From Streptococcus sanguinis SK49 (GTDB lineage Bacteria; Bacillota; Bacilli; Lactobacillales; Streptococcaceae): 64,000 bases of DNA. The stretch's first letter is position 1; every line of letters starts with the position of its first letter. Position numbers and translations under genes: made by a program. The DNA is taken from assembly GCF_000212815.1 (NCBI RefSeq), contig NZ_GL890985.1, positions 1,194,866-1,258,865 of the forward strand, read 5' to 3'. Of the stretch, positions 8,862-18,886 are shown piece after piece. A model generated the notes under the pieces. That model was not told the origin of the DNA, searched no databases, and saw only the letters and a list, made by a program, of their open reading frames with translations.

Positions 8862-8889
8862 TTTACATTTTTAGAAATTTTGATATAAT
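8862..8889 (+). promoter_or_regulatory. Promoter of rplS
   Basis: -35 TTTACA (8862-8867), 16-nt spacer, -10 TATAAT (8884-8889). Confidence 0.7.
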
Positions 8890-8896
8890 ATAGTTT

Positions 8897-8965
8897 GTGC
8901 CTAATGGAAGCACGAAAAACGGCTAATCCGCTGCGGTCTTGAACCTTAAGATTAGTAAGATAGGA
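8897..8965 (+). ncRNA. L19 (rplS) mRNA leader
   Basis: About 75 nt of structured leader lies between the promoter and rplS. It contains GTGC-n-GCAC and a longer pairing of CTAATC with GATTAG that encloses CGCTGCGG. Position and shape fit the L19 leader family of Firmicutes, through which L19 is thought to control its own synthesis; I cannot align it to the family model. Confidence 0.5.
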
Positions 8966-8975
8966 GTAGAAAAAA

Positions 8976-9323
8976 ATGAATCCATTAATCCAAAGCTTGA
9001 CTGAAGGTCAACTTCGTACTGACATCCCTGCATTCCGTCCTGGTGACACTGTCCGCGTTCACGCGAAAGTTGTCGAAGGAAGTCGCGAACGTATCCAGAT
9101 CTTTGAAGGTGTGGTTATTGCTCGTAAAGGTGCTGGTATCTCAGAAACTTACACCGTTCGTAAAATCTCTAACGGTATCGGTGTTGAACGTACTTTCCCA
9201 ATCCACACTCCACGTGTTGACAAGATTGAAGTCGTTCGTTACGGTAAAGTCCGTCGTGCTAAATTGTACTACCTTCGTGCATTGCAAGGTAAGGCAGCGC
9301 GTATCAAAGAAATTCGCCGTTAA
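8976..9323 (+). CDS. rplS: 50S ribosomal protein L19
   Basis: A 115-residue large-subunit protein located at the subunit interface. The sequence ([20 protein letters not shown], then [20 protein letters not shown] and RAKLYYLR) is the canonical L19 pattern at full family length. TAGGAG precedes the ATG, and a terminator follows. Confidence 0.97.
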   Translation: MNPLIQSLTEGQLRTDIPAFRPGDTVRVHAKVVEGSRERIQIFEGVVIARKGAGISETYTVRKISNGIGVERTFPIHTPRVDKIEVVRYGKVRRAKLYYLRALQGKAARIKEIRR

Positions 9324-9330
9324 TCTTAGA

Positions 9331-9358
9331 AAGACTCTGTCGTTGGGCAGAGTTTTTC
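9331..9358 (+). terminator. Terminator of rplS
   Basis: ACTCTGTC-gttg-GGCAGAGT hairpin then T-run. Confidence 0.85.
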
Positions 9359-9363
9359 TCTAA

Positions 9364-9435
9364 GTCCCCTTAGTTCAATGGATATAACAACTCCCTCCTA
9401 AGGAGTAGTTGCTGGTTCGATTCCGGCAGGGGACA
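9364..9435 (+). tRNA. tRNA-Arg (anticodon CCT)
   Basis: A full cloverleaf: acceptor GTCCCCT/AGGGGAC, D-arm, anticodon stem ACTCC/GGAGT with loop CTCCTAA (anticodon CCT), and T-arm GCTGG-TTCGATT-CCGGC. CCA is not encoded. The gene sits between rplS and the CRISPR-Cas locus. Confidence 0.93.
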
Positions 9436-9443
9436 TGTATATG

Positions 9444-9475
9444 AAAAAAACTACGTCATTTAACGTAGTTTTTTT
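9444..9475 (+). terminator. Terminator after tRNA-Arg
   Basis: AAACTACGT/ACGTAGTTT hairpin flanked by A-run and T-run, able to work in both directions. Confidence 0.85.
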
Positions 9476-9486
9476 CTATTTTTAAA

Positions 9487-9500
9487 TGAAAGCGCTCTAA
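9487..9500 (+). promoter_or_regulatory. cre-like box upstream of the cas promoter
   Basis: TGAAAGCGCTCTAA matches TGWAARCGYTWNCW at 12 of 14 positions, including the central CG. It lies 7 nt upstream of the -35 of the predicted cas operon promoter. Confidence 0.35.
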
Positions 9501-9506
9501 AATAAA

Positions 9507-9535
9507 TTGTTTTTTTAGGAAAATAGGAGTACAAT
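9507..9535 (+). promoter_or_regulatory. Predicted cas operon promoter
   Basis: TTGTTT (9507-9512), 17-nt spacer, TACAAT (9530-9535). The transcript would start near 9542 and read through the whole tracrRNA gene in antisense before reaching cas9 at 9702. Confidence 0.5.
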
Positions 9536-9552
9536 AAGTTAGTGTAATAAAT

Positions 9553-9650
9553 AAAAAAGCACCGAATCGGTGCGCATAACTGATTATGGATAACCATATT
9601 TTAACTCAAAAGAAAAATCTTTTGGCTGTGTTGTTTCGAATAGTTCCAAC
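9553..9650 (-). ncRNA. tracrRNA of the type II-A CRISPR system
   Basis: On the minus strand the anti-repeat (TTGGAACTATTCGAAACAAC and on to CACAGC, about 9625-9649) pairs with the CRISPR repeat along 23 nt with one G-U. Then comes an 18-nt perfect hairpin (CAAAAGA-TTTT-TCTTTTG, about 9607-9624), then AGTTAAAAT that pairs with the repeat's GTTTTAG. After these come a nexus hairpin (TATGG-TTAT-CCATA), a single-stranded tract and a terminator hairpin (GCACCGATTCGGTGC plus T-run). Compared with tracrRNAs of related systems, the inserted hairpin occupies the bulge between upper and lower duplex, and only one hairpin follows the nexus. Confidence 0.88.
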
Positions 9651-9656
9651 GTAGTT

Positions 9657-9685
9657 ATTATACAAAAAATAAAATCGAAAATCAA
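9657..9685 (-). promoter_or_regulatory. tracrRNA promoter
   Basis: Minus strand -35 TTGATT (9680-9685), 17-nt spacer, -10 TATAAT (9657-9662). Transcription would begin near 9650, immediately before the anti-repeat, so only the short tracrRNA form is predicted from this promoter. Confidence 0.75.
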
Positions 9686-9701
9686 GACAAGGAGTAGTTT
9701 T

Positions 9702-12700
9702 ATGACGAAATTTAATAAGAATTATTCAATCGGCTTGGATATAGGTGTATCATCTGTTGGCTATGCTGTTGTAACTGAAGATTATCGAGTACCTGCGTTT
9801 AAATTTAAAGTTTTAGGTAATACAGAAAAAGAAAAAATAAAGAAAAATTTAATCGGGTCTACAACTTTTGTATCTGCTCAACCAGCTAAAGGAACTCGAG
9901 TTTTTCGTGTTAATCGCCGTAGGATTGATAGAAGAAATCATAGAATTACGTATTTACGAGATATTTTTCAAAAAGAGATTGAAAAAGTAGATAAAAATTT
10001 TTATCGTAGATTAGACGAAAGTTTCAGGGTGCTTGGTGATAAAAGTGAGGACCTACAGATCAAACAGCCATTTTTTGGTGATAAAGAACTAGAGACTGCC
10101 TATCACAAGAAATACCCTACGATTTACCATTTACGAAAACACTTAGCTGATGCAGATAAAAACTCTCCTGTAGCCGATATTCGTGAAGTTTACATGGCCA
10201 TATCACATATTTTAAAGTATAGGGGACATTTTTTAACGTTAGATAAGATTAATCCTAATAATATCAATATGCAAAACTCTTGGATTGATTTCATTGAATC
10301 TTGTCAAGAAGTTTTCGATTTGGAAATCTCTGATGAATCTAAAAACATAGCAGATATATTTAAGTCAAGTGAGAACAGACAAGAAAAAGTTAAAAAAATA
10401 CTACCCTATTTTCAACAAGAGCTTCTTAAAAAAGACAAAAGTATTTTCAAACAACTATTACAGCTATTATTTGGTTTAAAAACGAAATTTAAAGATTGTT
10501 TTGAATTAGAAGAAGAACCAGATCTTAATTTCTCCAAAGAAAACTATGATGAAAATCTAGAAAATTTTCTTGGCTCATTAGAAGAAGATTTTTCCGATGT
10601 ATTTGCTAAACTAAAAGTTTTACGTGATACTATACTTCTATCTGGTATGCTAACATACACTGGAGCAACTCATGCTCGCTTTTCTGCTACTATGGTCGAG
10701 CGATACGAGGAACATCGCAAAGATTTGCAACGCTTCAAATTTTTTATTAAACAAAATCTATCTGAGCAAGATTATTTAGATATTTTTGGCAGAAAAACAC
10801 AAAATGGTTTTGATGTAGATAAGGAAACAAAGGGATATGTTGGATATATAACCAACAAGATGGTATTAACTAATCCACAGAAACAAAAAACAATACAACA
10901 AAATTTTTATGATTATATTAGTGGGAAAATAACAGGTATCGAAGGAGCAGAATATTTTCTTAATAAAATATCAGATGGAACATTTTTAAGAAAACTTCGT
11001 ACATCTGACAATGGAGCTATTCCTAATCAAATTCATGCTTATGAACTAGAAAAGATTATCGAAAGACAAGGGAAAGATTATCCTTTTCTACTAGAAAACA
11101 AGGATAAATTACTATCCATCTTGACATTTAAAATTCCTTATTATGTTGGTCCGTTAGCAAAAGGAAGCAATAGTAGATTCGCTTGGATTAAACGAGCGAC
11201 TAGCTCAGATATTTTAGATGATAATGATGAAGATACTAGAAATGGCAAAATACGTCCGTGGAACTATCAAAAACTGATAAATATGGATGAAACTAGAGAT
11301 GCCTTCATAACCAATTTAATAGGAAATGATATTATTCTCTTAAATGAAAAAGTTTTACCAAAACGTAGTTTGATCTATGAAGAAGTCATGCTGCAAAATG
11401 AATTAACTAGGGTCAAGTATAAAGATAAATATGGAAAAGCTCACTTTTTTGATTCAGAACTCCGACAAAATATAATCAATGGTTTATTTAAAAATAACAG
11501 TAAACGTGTAAATGCTAAAAGTCTTATTAAATACCTATCGGATAATCACAAAGATTTAAATGCCATTGAAATTGTTTCTGGAGTTGAAAAAGGAAAATCT
11601 TTTAATTCTACTTTAAAAACATATAACGACCTTAAAACTATTTTTTCAGAAGAATTACTAGATTCTGAAATCTATCAAAAAGAGTTAGAGGAGATTATCA
11701 AAGTTATTACTGTTTTTGATGATAAAAAATCTATTAAAAACTACCTTACAAAATTTTTTGGACATCTTGAAATTTTAGATGAAGAGAAAATTAATCAACT
11801 CTCAAAATTACGTTATTCAGGTTGGGGACGTTATTCTGCGAAGTTATTATTAGATATTCGTGATGAGGATACGGGTTTTAATCTATTGCAATTCCTTCGA
11901 AACGATGAAGAAAATCGTAATTTAACTAAACTCATATCTGATAACACCTTATCTTTTGAACCTAAGATCAAAGACATTCAATCTAAATCAACTATTGAAG
12001 ATGATATATTTGACGAAATTAAAAAATTGGCTGGTAGTCCAGCTATCAAACGTGGAATTTTAAATAGTATTAAAATTGTTGATGAACTGGTTCAAATTAT
12101 AGGGTATCCACCCCACAATATCGTCATTGAAATGGCTCGTGAAAATATGACCACAGAAGAAGGGCAAAAAAAGGCAAAAACTCGTAAAACTAAATTAGAA
12201 TCTGCACTAAAAAATATTGAAAATAGTCTATTAGAAAATGGGAAGGTTCCTCATTCAGACGAACAGCTACAATCTGAGAAATTATATTTATACTATCTTC
12301 AAAATGGGAAGGATATGTACACCTTAGATAAAACAGGAAGCCCTGCCCCCTTATACCTAGACCAGCTAGATCAATACGAAGTAGATCATATTATCCCCTA
12401 TAGTTTTTTACCAATCGATTCAATTGATAATAAAGTATTAACGCATAGGGAAAACAATCAACAAAAGTTGAATAATATACCAGATAAAGAGACGGTTGCT
12501 AATATGAAACCTTTCTGGGAGAAATTATATAATGCCAAGCTAATTTCTCAAACGAAATATCAAAGATTAACTACTAGCGAAAGAACTCCTGATGGTGTTC
12601 TGACCGAGAGCATGAAAGCTGGCTTTATTGAACGCCAATTAGTCGAGACACGACAAATTATAAAACACGTTGCTCGCATACTAGATAATCGTTTTTCAGA

Positions 12701-13967
12701 CACCAAAATCATTACTTTAAAATCTCAACTAATTACCAATTTTAGAAACACCTTTCATATTGCCAAAATACGTGAACTTAATGATTATCACCATGCTCAC
12801 GATGCTTATCTAGCAGTTGTTGTAGGACAAACTCTTCTTAAAGTCTATCCCAAATTAGCTCCTGAGTTGATATATGGCCACCATGCTCACTTTAATCGGC
12901 ACGAGGAGAATAAAGCAACGTTAAGAAAGCATCTCTATTCTAACATCATGAGATTCTTTAATAATCCAGATTCCAAAGTTAGTAAAGATATTTGGGATTG
13001 TAATAGGGATTTACCGATTATAAAAGATGTCATCTACAACTCTCAAATCAACTTTGTCAAACGAACAATGATTAAAAAAGGAGCATTTTATAATCAAAAT
13101 CCTGTTGGAAAGTTTAATAAACAACTTGCTGCAAATAATCGCTATCCACTAAAAACAAAAGCTTTATGTTTAGATACCTCTATATATGGAGGTTATGGAC
13201 CAATGAATTCTGCCTTATCTATTATCATAATCGCAGAACGGTTTAATGAAAAGAAAGGAAAAATAGAAACTGTAAAAGAATTCCATGACATTTTTATCAT
13301 AGATTATGAAAAATTTAATAATAATCCATTTCAATTCTTAAATGACACTTCAGAAAATGGTTTTCTTAAAAAGAATAATATAAATCGTGTTCTAGGCTTC
13401 TATAGAATTCCAAAATATTCACTAATGCAGAAAATTGATGGAACAAGGATGCTATTTGAAAGCAAGTCAAACCTTCATAAAGCTACCCAATTTAAATTAA
13501 CAAAAACTCAAAATGAATTATTTTTCCATATGAAACGACTTTTGACTAAATCGAATTTGATGGATTTAAAATCTAAAAGTGCAATAAAGGAAAGTCAAAA
13601 TTTCATACTCAAACACAAGGAAGAATTTGATAATATTTCGAACCAGCTATCAGCTTTTTCACAAAAAATGTTGGGTAACACTACATCGTTAAAAAATCTT
13701 ATAAAAGGATATAATGAGAGAAAGATTAAAGAAATTGATATCAGAGACGAAACCATCAAATATTTTTATGATAATTTTATAAAAATGTTTAGTTTTGTCA
13801 AAAGTGGTGCCCCAAAAGATATAAATGATTTCTTTGATAATAAGTGTACAGTCGCAAGAATGCGTCCTAAACCAGACAAAAAATTGCTCAACGCCACCCT
13901 CATCCACCAATCCATCACTGGTCTCTACGAGACTCGAATTGACTTAAGCAAACTGGGAGAAGACTAA
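9702..13967 (+). CDS. cas9: Cas9 RNA-guided DNA endonuclease (type II-A)
   Basis: A 1421-residue effector that cuts DNA under crRNA:tracrRNA guidance. Catalytic positions are intact: RuvC-I Asp13 ([17 protein letters not shown]), RuvC-II Glu810 ([10 protein letters not shown]), HNH His896 ([11 protein letters not shown], with DNKVL after it), and RuvC-III His1031/Asp1034 ([13 protein letters not shown]). The bridge-helix region ([19 protein letters not shown]) is shorter in arginines than in S. pyogenes Cas9. The C-terminus ([19 protein letters not shown]) is typical, and Arg1386-Met-Arg1388 aligns with the two PAM-reading arginines of the S. pyogenes protein, so a GG-containing PAM is inferred. 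The gene ends 1 nt into cas1. AAGGAGTAG precedes the ATG. It is more AT-rich than flanking housekeeping genes. Confidence 0.97.
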   Translation: MTKFNKNYSIGLDIGVSSVGYAVVTEDYRVPAFKFKVLGNTEKEKIKKNLIGSTTFVSAQPAKGTRVFRVNRRRIDRRNHRITYLRDIFQKEIEKVDKNFYRRLDESFRVLGDKSEDLQIKQPFFGDKELETAYHKKYPTIYHLRKHLADADKNSPVADIREVYMAISHILKYRGHFLTLDKINPNNINMQNSWIDFIESCQEVFDLEISDESKNIADIFKSSENRQEKVKKILPYFQQELLKKDKSIFKQLLQLLFGLKTKFKDCFELEEEPDLNFSKENYDENLENFLGSLEEDFSDVFAKLKVLRDTILLSGMLTYTGATHARFSATMVERYEEHRKDLQRFKFFIKQNLSEQDYLDIFGRKTQNGFDVDKETKGYVGYITNKMVLTNPQKQKTIQQNFYDYISGKITGIEGAEYFLNKISDGTFLRKLRTSDNGAIPNQIHAYELEKIIERQGKDYPFLLENKDKLLSILTFKIPYYVGPLAKGSNSRFAWIKRATSSDILDDNDEDTRNGKIRPWNYQKLINMDETRDAFITNLIGNDIILLNEKVLPKRSLIYEEVMLQNELTRVKYKDKYGKAHFFDSELRQNIINGLFKNNSKRVNAKSLIKYLSDNHKDLNAIEIVSGVEKGKSFNSTLKTYNDLKTIFSEELLDSEIYQKELEEIIKVITVFDDKKSIKNYLTKFFGHLEILDEEKINQLSKLRYSGWGRYSAKLLLDIRDEDTGFNLLQFLRNDEENRNLTKLISDNTLSFEPKIKDIQSKSTIEDDIFDEIKKLAGSPAIKRGILNSIKIVDELVQIIGYPPHNIVIEMARENMTTEEGQKKAKTRKTKLESALKNIENSLLENGKVPHSDEQLQSEKLYLYYLQNGKDMYTLDKTGSPAPLYLDQLDQYEVDHIIPYSFLPIDSIDNKVLTHRENNQQKLNNIPDKETVANMKPFWEKLYNAKLISQTKYQRLTTSERTPDGVLTESMKAGFIERQLVETRQIIKHVARILDNRFSDTKIITLKSQLITNFRNTFHIAKIRELNDYHHAHDAYLAVVVGQTLLKVYPKLAPELIYGHHAHFNRHEENKATLRKHLYSNIMRFFNNPDSKVSKDIWDCNRDLPIIKDVIYNSQINFVKRTMIKKGAFYNQNPVGKFNKQLAANNRYPLKTKALCLDTSIYGGYGPMNSALSIIIIAERFNEKKGKIETVKEFHDIFIIDYEKFNNNPFQFLNDTSENGFLKKNNINRVLGFYRIPKYSLMQKIDGTRMLFESKSNLHKATQFKLTKTQNELFFHMKRLLTKSNLMDLKSKSAIKESQNFILKHKEEFDNISNQLSAFSQKMLGNTTSLKNLIKGYNERKIKEIDIRDETIKYFYDNFIKMFSFVKSGAPKDINDFFDNKCTVARMRPKPDKKLLNATLIHQSITGLYETRIDLSKLGED

Positions 13968-14833
13968 TGGGATGGAGAACCGTTGTAGTCAATACGCACT
14001 CTAAACTCTCCTACAAGAACAACCACTTGATTTTTAAAGATGCCTCTCGGACAGAGTTGATTCACCTGTCCGAGGTGGACATCCTGCTTTTGGAGACGAC
14101 AGATATCGTTCTCTCCACTATGCTGATAAAACGCTTGGTGGATGAAAATATTCTAGTCATCTTTTGTGATGATAAACGCTTGCCAACGGCATACTTAATG
14201 CCTTACTATGGTCGACACGATTCCAGTTTGCAACTCTCTCGGCAAATCACATGGAACGAGGAAACTAAAGCACAAGTTTGGACTACCATTATTGCACAAA
14301 AAATTCTCAATCAAGCTTTTTATCTGGGGAGTTGTGGTTTTCTGGAAAAGAGCCAGTCCGTCATCGATCTCTATCATGGGTTGGATTTATTTGATCCTAG
14401 CAACCGTGAAGGACACGCTGCTCGGATTTATTTCAACGCCTTGTTTGGAAATGATTTTAGCCGTGAACAAGATAATGATGTCAATGCCGCGTTGGACTAT
14501 GGCTATACCTTGATTTTAAGCATGTTTGCGCGTGAGATTGTTTTGTCGGGTTGCATGACCCAGTTTGGCTTGAAACATGCCAATCAGTTCAATCAATTCA
14601 ATCTAGCTAGCGATATCATGGAACCTTTTCGTCCGATTATTGATAAAATCGTCTATGAAAATCAAAATAGTTCTTTTGTCAAAATCAAGCGAGAACTTTT
14701 CACTATTTTCTCAGACACCTTCCACTATAATGGTAAGGATATGTACCTGTCCAATATCGTCAGTGACTATACTAAGAAAGTCATCCAAGCTCTCAATCAA
14801 CCCGAGAAAGGAGTTCCTGAGTTTAGGATATGA
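13967..14833 (+). CDS. cas1: CRISPR integrase Cas1 (type II-A)
   Basis: A 288-residue metal-dependent integrase that inserts new spacers as a complex with Cas2. The start [18 protein letters not shown] and the catalytic neighbourhoods [14 protein letters not shown] (Glu) and [22 protein letters not shown] (His, Glu) are characteristic. It overlaps the cas9 stop by one base and cas2 by 4 nt (ATGA), so it is translationally coupled. Confidence 0.96.
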   Translation: MGWRTVVVNTHSKLSYKNNHLIFKDASRTELIHLSEVDILLLETTDIVLSTMLIKRLVDENILVIFCDDKRLPTAYLMPYYGRHDSSLQLSRQITWNEETKAQVWTTIIAQKILNQAFYLGSCGFLEKSQSVIDLYHGLDLFDPSNREGHAARIYFNALFGNDFSREQDNDVNAALDYGYTLILSMFAREIVLSGCMTQFGLKHANQFNQFNLASDIMEPFRPIIDKIVYENQNSSFVKIKRELFTIFSDTFHYNGKDMYLSNIVSDYTKKVIQALNQPEKGVPEFRI

Positions 14834-15174
14834 GTTATCGATATATGCGTATGATTTTAATGTTTGATATGCCAGTTGATACCGTAGAGGAACGTAAGGC
14901 CTATCGGAAATTTCGGAAGTTCCTCATAGATGAAGGATTCATCATGCACCAATTTTCTATCTATAGTAAGCTCTTACTCAACAACTCTGCTAATAATGCC
15001 ATGATTGAGCGACTCAAAATTCATAACCCTAAAAAAGGAAACATTACTCTCTTAACCGTTACAGAAAAGCAGTTTTCTCGCATGATTTACTTAAATGGCG
15101 AGCGAAATACCAGCGTAGCAAACTCCGACGCTCGCTTGGTCTTTCTGGGAGAGGAGCCTAGAGATGAAGATTAA
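14830..15174 (+). CDS. cas2: CRISPR adaptation protein Cas2 (type II-A)
   Basis: A 114-residue ferredoxin-fold partner of Cas1. The N-terminal strand [18 protein letters not shown] carries the conserved Asp. It overlaps both cas1 (4 nt) and csn2 (11 nt). Confidence 0.95.
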   Translation: MSYRYMRMILMFDMPVDTVEERKAYRKFRKFLIDEGFIMHQFSIYSKLLLNNSANNAMIERLKIHNPKKGNITLLTVTEKQFSRMIYLNGERNTSVANSDARLVFLGEEPRDED

Positions 15175-15826
15175 TTTCCCGCTATTGGATGAACCATTAG
15201 CTATTGAAAATGCAACTTTTTTAGTGTTGGAAGACCAGCTTACTTTTTCAACTATCGTCAAGCAGTTCTACCAATATACTGATGATGGGAAGTTGAAGTT
15301 GTTTGATAGAAATTTAAAAGCTCTGAAAGAGTCTGAATTACTAGTGATAACGGATGTCTTAGGATACAATCTCAACTCACCTGCAATGCTTAAATTAATA
15401 CATGCTGATTTAGAAAATCAACTCAATGACAAACCAGAAGTCAAGTCCATGATTGAAAAGCTGGTTGCTACGATTACAGAATTGCTGGCATTTGAGTGTT
15501 TGGAAAACGAGTTAGACCTAGAGTATGATGAAATCACCATTCTAGAGTTAATCGATGCACTTGGTGTCAAAGTCGAAACTCTAAGTGATACACTTTTTGA
15601 AAAGATGCTAGAAATTGTCCAGGTTTTTAAATATCTTTCTAAAAAGAAACTCCTTGTTTTTATCAATGCGACCGCCTATCTATCAAAGAATGAGTTAGTA
15701 AATCTGATAGAGTATATCCAACTAAATCAACTAAGGGTCTTATTTGTCGAACCTCGAAAAGTCTATGATTTTCCGCAGTATGTGCTTGATCAAGACTATT
15801 TCTTGAACCCTGAAAATATGGTATAA
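15164..15826 (+). CDS. csn2: Csn2 adaptation protein
   Basis: A 220-residue Csn2 of the long streptococcal form, a tetrameric ring that holds DNA ends during spacer uptake and defines subtype II-A. It is recognised by position, length and the sequence [20 protein letters not shown]. Its last codons overlap a TG-extended -10 (TGGTATAAT), so the array promoter is embedded in the gene's end. Confidence 0.93.
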   Translation: MKINFPLLDEPLAIENATFLVLEDQLTFSTIVKQFYQYTDDGKLKLFDRNLKALKESELLVITDVLGYNLNSPAMLKLIHADLENQLNDKPEVKSMIEKLVATITELLAFECLENELDLEYDEITILELIDALGVKVETLSDTLFEKMLEIVQVFKYLSKKKLLVFINATAYLSKNELVNLIEYIQLNQLRVLFVEPRKVYDFPQYVLDQDYFLNPENMV

Positions 15827-15915
15827 TAAGAGTAATAATGGAATTAAACGAACTGAAGTCTAGCTGAGATGAATGGCGTGATTACGAAATTTCGTAAGAA
15901 AAATTTTTCTACGAG
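15822..15915 (+). promoter_or_regulatory. CRISPR leader with pre-crRNA promoter
   Basis: A TG-extended -10 TATAAT (15822-15827) overlaps the csn2 stop. No good -35 was found. The leader then contains two adjacent perfect palindromes, TTACGAAATTTCGTAA (15882-15897) and AGAAAAATTTTTCT (15897-15910), and ends with ACGAG immediately before the first repeat. A CTACGAG end is the usual leader anchor of this subtype. Confidence 0.75.
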
Positions 15916-16597
15916 GTTTTAGAGCTGTGTTGTTTCGAATGGTTCCAAAACCACGGTTTTAGGAATTTTGAAAAGTCTGGTGTTTTAGAGCTGTGTTGTT
16001 TCGAATGGTTCCAAAACTTGCCTCACAGTATCCTAGATATAATGTAAGTTTTAGAGCTGTGTTGTTTCGAATGGTTCCAAAACAATATAGAGAGGCTTAA
16101 TGTTGCCTTTGTAGTTTTAGAGCTGTGTTGTTTCGAATGGTTCCAAAACAATATCCATGGCGTCCATGTTCAACAGGTTGTTTTAGAGCTGTGTTGTTTC
16201 GAATGGTTCCAAAACACAAGTGCAATCACATCACCACCCTGGTGAGTTTTAGAGCTGTGTTGTTTCGAATGGTTCCAAAACAGCTGGGACGACGAATTGA
16301 CAATCGACGGTGTTTTAGAGCTGTGTTGTTTCGAATGGTTCCAAAACATTTTCTGTCACAATTGATACGGCTACTAAGTTTTAGAGCTGTGTTGTTTCGA
16401 ATGGTTCCAAAACCTTTTTGCCAACGGAACTTTTTCAAGCTGCGTTTTAGAGCTGTGTTGTTTCGAATGGTTCCAAAACTAAAATCAAGTTGCACATGCA
16501 AGGCCAATAGTTTTAGAGCTGTGTTGTTTCGAATGGTTCCAAAACCAGAATCTTATCTGAAAAAACCAAAACATAGTTTTAGAGCTGTGTTGTTTCG
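15916..16597 (+). CRISPR. CRISPR array, 10 full 36-bp repeats plus a truncated terminal repeat, 10 spacers
   Basis: The repeat starts GTTTTAGAGCTGTGTTG and ends GAATGGTTCCAAAAC (36 bp). Full copies start at 15916, 15982, 16048, 16114, 16180, 16246, 16312, 16378, 16444 and 16510, an exact 66-bp period, so all ten spacers are 30 nt. An eleventh copy at 16576 keeps only its first 22 nt before unrelated sequence, marking the trailer end. All full repeats look identical, indicating a live or recently live array. No spacer matches elsewhere in the window by eye. The repeat is the same as in S. thermophilus CRISPR3 as I recall it. Confidence 0.98.
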
Positions 16598-16611
16598 TTT
16601 TTATTTATCAT

Positions 16612-16640
16612 AAAAAGGACTGAGTAAATCAGTCCTTTTG
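16612..16640. terminator. Bidirectional terminator between the CRISPR array and mnmE
   Basis: AAAAAGGACTGA-gtaaa-TCAGTCCTTTT is a perfect stem with A-run and T-run on either side, closing the array transcript and the convergent mnmE transcript. Confidence 0.85.
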
Positions 16641-16644
16641 TTCT

Positions 16645-18018
16645 CTACTTCCCTAAGCAGAATTGGCTGAAGAGTTGGGTGATGAGTTCGTCTGGTGCGG
16701 CGTCACCAGTGATTTCGCTGAGGATTTCCCAGGTGCGAGTCATATCGACTTGGAGAAGATCTACCGGCATACCCATTTCCAAGCCTTGGTTGACGGCTTG
16801 CAGGCTTTCCAGAGCCTTTTCAATCAGGGAGATGTGACGGGCATTGGAAAGATAGGTGGCGTCTTGCTCGAAAATACCAGCATTTTCAAAGAAGAGTTGA
16901 TTGATGCGTTCTTCAATTTTATCGATATTTTGGTTGTGAAGCACAGAAATCTTGATAGCATCTGCTGGCAGCTGATCCAGCTCAATCTTTTCCTCAAGGT
17001 CAGTCTTGTTAAGTAGGACGATACGATTGCTATCTTGGCTGATTTCAAGCAATTGTCTGTCCTGATCCGTCAGAGGCTCGCTGGCATTGAGGACTAAAAG
17101 AACCAAGTCAGCTTCCTGCAGGGCTTTTTTAGATCGTTCAACTCCAATCTGTTCTACAAGGTCATCGGTTTCTCGAATCCCTGCGGTATCGATGAGTTTG
17201 AGCGGCACACCCTTGATATTGACATACTCCTCAATCACATCCCGAGTCGTACCCTCGATATCAGTCACAATGGCCTTGTCCTCCCGCAGGAGATTGTTGA
17301 GCAGGCTGGACTTGCCAACATTAGGTCGGCCGATGATAGCAGTGGAAATGCCTTCGCGTAAAATCTTACCTCGTCGTGCAGTATCGAGAAGATTGCTCAG
17401 CAGAGCCTCGAACTCAGCTGTTTTTTCTCGCATAAGCTTGGTCGTCATCTCTTCCACGTCGTCGTATTCAGGATAGTCAATATTGACCTCGACCTGAGCC
17501 AGTGTGTTGAGAATTTCCTGCCGGGTATTGTTGATAAGGTTGGAGAGAGAGCCATCCAGCTGCTTGACAGCGTTGTTCATAGCTTTATCGGTCTTGGCTC
17601 GGATGATGTCCATAACGGCCTCAGCCTGAGTCAAATCTACGCGCCCATTGAGAAAAGCCCGCTTGGTAAACTCACCAGGCTCAGCCATTCTAGCACCCTC
17701 GCGGATAGCCAACTGCAGGATTTCATTCGTGACCGCAATCCCGCCGTGGGTGTTAATCTCAATGATATCCTCGCGCGTGAAGGTCTTGGGAGAGCGCATA
17801 GCACCAACCATGACCTCGTCCAAAATTTCCTGATTTTGAGGGTCAACGATATGGCCATAGTTGAGTGTGTGACTTTCTACTTTGCTTAGATTTTTCCCTT
17901 TGAAGATCTTTTGGGCAATAGCAAAGCTGTCAGTCCCGCTTAGTCTGACGATACCGATGGCTCCTTCGCCAAGAGGTGTAGAAATCGCAGCGATTGTATC
18001 AAATTCTCTGGTAATCAT
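16645..18018 (-). CDS. mnmE: tRNA modification GTPase MnmE
   Basis: A 457-residue GTPase that, with MnmG, modifies wobble uridine (xm5U34) in certain tRNAs. An N-terminal folate-binding domain ([20 protein letters not shown]) precedes a helical region. The inserted G domain has [26 protein letters not shown] and NKTD, and the C-terminus ends CLGK with the catalytic-site cysteine. The start at 18018 matches the family; an upstream in-frame codon at 18048 would add 10 atypical residues. Confidence 0.96.
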   Translation of the reverse strand: MITREFDTIAAISTPLGEGAIGIVRLSGTDSFAIAQKIFKGKNLSKVESHTLNYGHIVDPQNQEILDEVMVGAMRSPKTFTREDIIEINTHGGIAVTNEILQLAIREGARMAEPGEFTKRAFLNGRVDLTQAEAVMDIIRAKTDKAMNNAVKQLDGSLSNLINNTRQEILNTLAQVEVNIDYPEYDDVEEMTTKLMREKTAEFEALLSNLLDTARRGKILREGISTAIIGRPNVGKSSLLNNLLREDKAIVTDIEGTTRDVIEEYVNIKGVPLKLIDTAGIRETDDLVEQIGVERSKKALQEADLVLLVLNASEPLTDQDRQLLEISQDSNRIVLLNKTDLEEKIELDQLPADAIKISVLHNQNIDKIEERINQLFFENAGIFEQDATYLSNARHISLIEKALESLQAVNQGLEMGMPVDLLQVDMTRTWEILSEITGDAAPDELITQLFSQFCLGK

Positions 18019-18130
18019 ACTGTATTTTTCCTTGTGTTTTAAAATCAATTAATCTAATTGTAACGCAAAAATCAAGGAGGAGCAAGGCTTTCGATTATCA
18101 AGCAGAGTAAATGAATTTTAAGTCTGGTAA

Positions 18131-18144
18131 AGAAAACACTTTCA
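18131..18144 (-). promoter_or_regulatory. cre-like box upstream of rpiA
   Basis: On the minus strand TGAAAGTGTTTTCT matches the cre consensus at 13 of 14 positions, the mismatch being in the central CG. It overlaps the -35 region of the rpiA promoter, whose TG-extended -10 (TGATATAAT) has its TATAAT at 18163-18168. Confidence 0.3.
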
Positions 18145-18195
18145 TGTTAGTGAGAATCATGATATAATGAAAGTAGTGTGATTTGAGGAGGTGCT

Positions 18196-18873
18196 ATGGA
18201 AAATCTAAAGAAACTGGCAGGAATCAAGGCTGCTGAATTTGTTCAAAGCGGGATGATAGTTGGTCTCGGGACGGGTTCGACCGCTTATTATTTTGTCGAA
18301 GAAATTGGTCGGCGGATTAAGGAAGAAGGATTGCAGATAACAGCTGTTACGACTTCCAGTGTCACTAGCAAACAGGCGGAAGGATTAGGTATTCCGCTCA
18401 AATCCATTGATGAAATTGACTTTGTTGATGTGACAGTTGACGGTGCTGATGAGGTTGACACCGCTTTTAACGGTATCAAAGGCGGTGGCGGCGCACTTCT
18501 CATGGAGAAAGTCGTAGCGGTACCTACAAAGCACTATATCTGGGTAGTCGATGAGAGCAAGATGGTCGAGAAGTTAGGTGCTTTCAAGCTACCAGTAGAA
18601 GTTGTTCAGTACGGTGCTGAGCAGCTCTTTCGTCGCTTTGAGCGTGCGGGCTATAATCCATCCTTTCGTCAGAAGGATGGTCAGCGTTTTGTTACGGACA
18701 TGCAGAATTTCATTATTGACTTAGATTTAGGTGTGATTGAAAATCCAGTTGAGTTTGCGCAAAAACTAGATCATATAGTGGGCGTAGTGGAGCACGGACT
18801 GTTTAATCAAATGGTAGACAAGGTCATTGTTGCTGGAAAATCGGGTCTTCAAGTTTTAGAGGCCAATAAATAG
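18196..18873 (+). CDS. rpiA: Ribose-5-phosphate isomerase A
   Basis: A 225-residue enzyme interconverting ribose 5-phosphate and ribulose 5-phosphate. Motifs: [32 protein letters not shown] and [18 protein letters not shown] site precedes the ATG. It opens an operon with deoB and punA, linking nucleoside-derived pentose phosphate to central metabolism. Confidence 0.97.
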   Translation: MENLKKLAGIKAAEFVQSGMIVGLGTGSTAYYFVEEIGRRIKEEGLQITAVTTSSVTSKQAEGLGIPLKSIDEIDFVDVTVDGADEVDTAFNGIKGGGGALLMEKVVAVPTKHYIWVVDESKMVEKLGAFKLPVEVVQYGAEQLFRRFERAGYNPSFRQKDGQRFVTDMQNFIIDLDLGVIENPVEFAQKLDHIVGVVEHGLFNQMVDKVIVAGKSGLQVLEANK

Positions 18874-18886
18874 AAAGAGGTATTTT

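Noticed and set aside
16125..16613. Open frames on both strands with repeated FRAVLFRMVPK or GTIRNNTALK units
   Set aside because: They are translations of the CRISPR repeats; a 66-bp period is a multiple of three, so the array stays open by chance.
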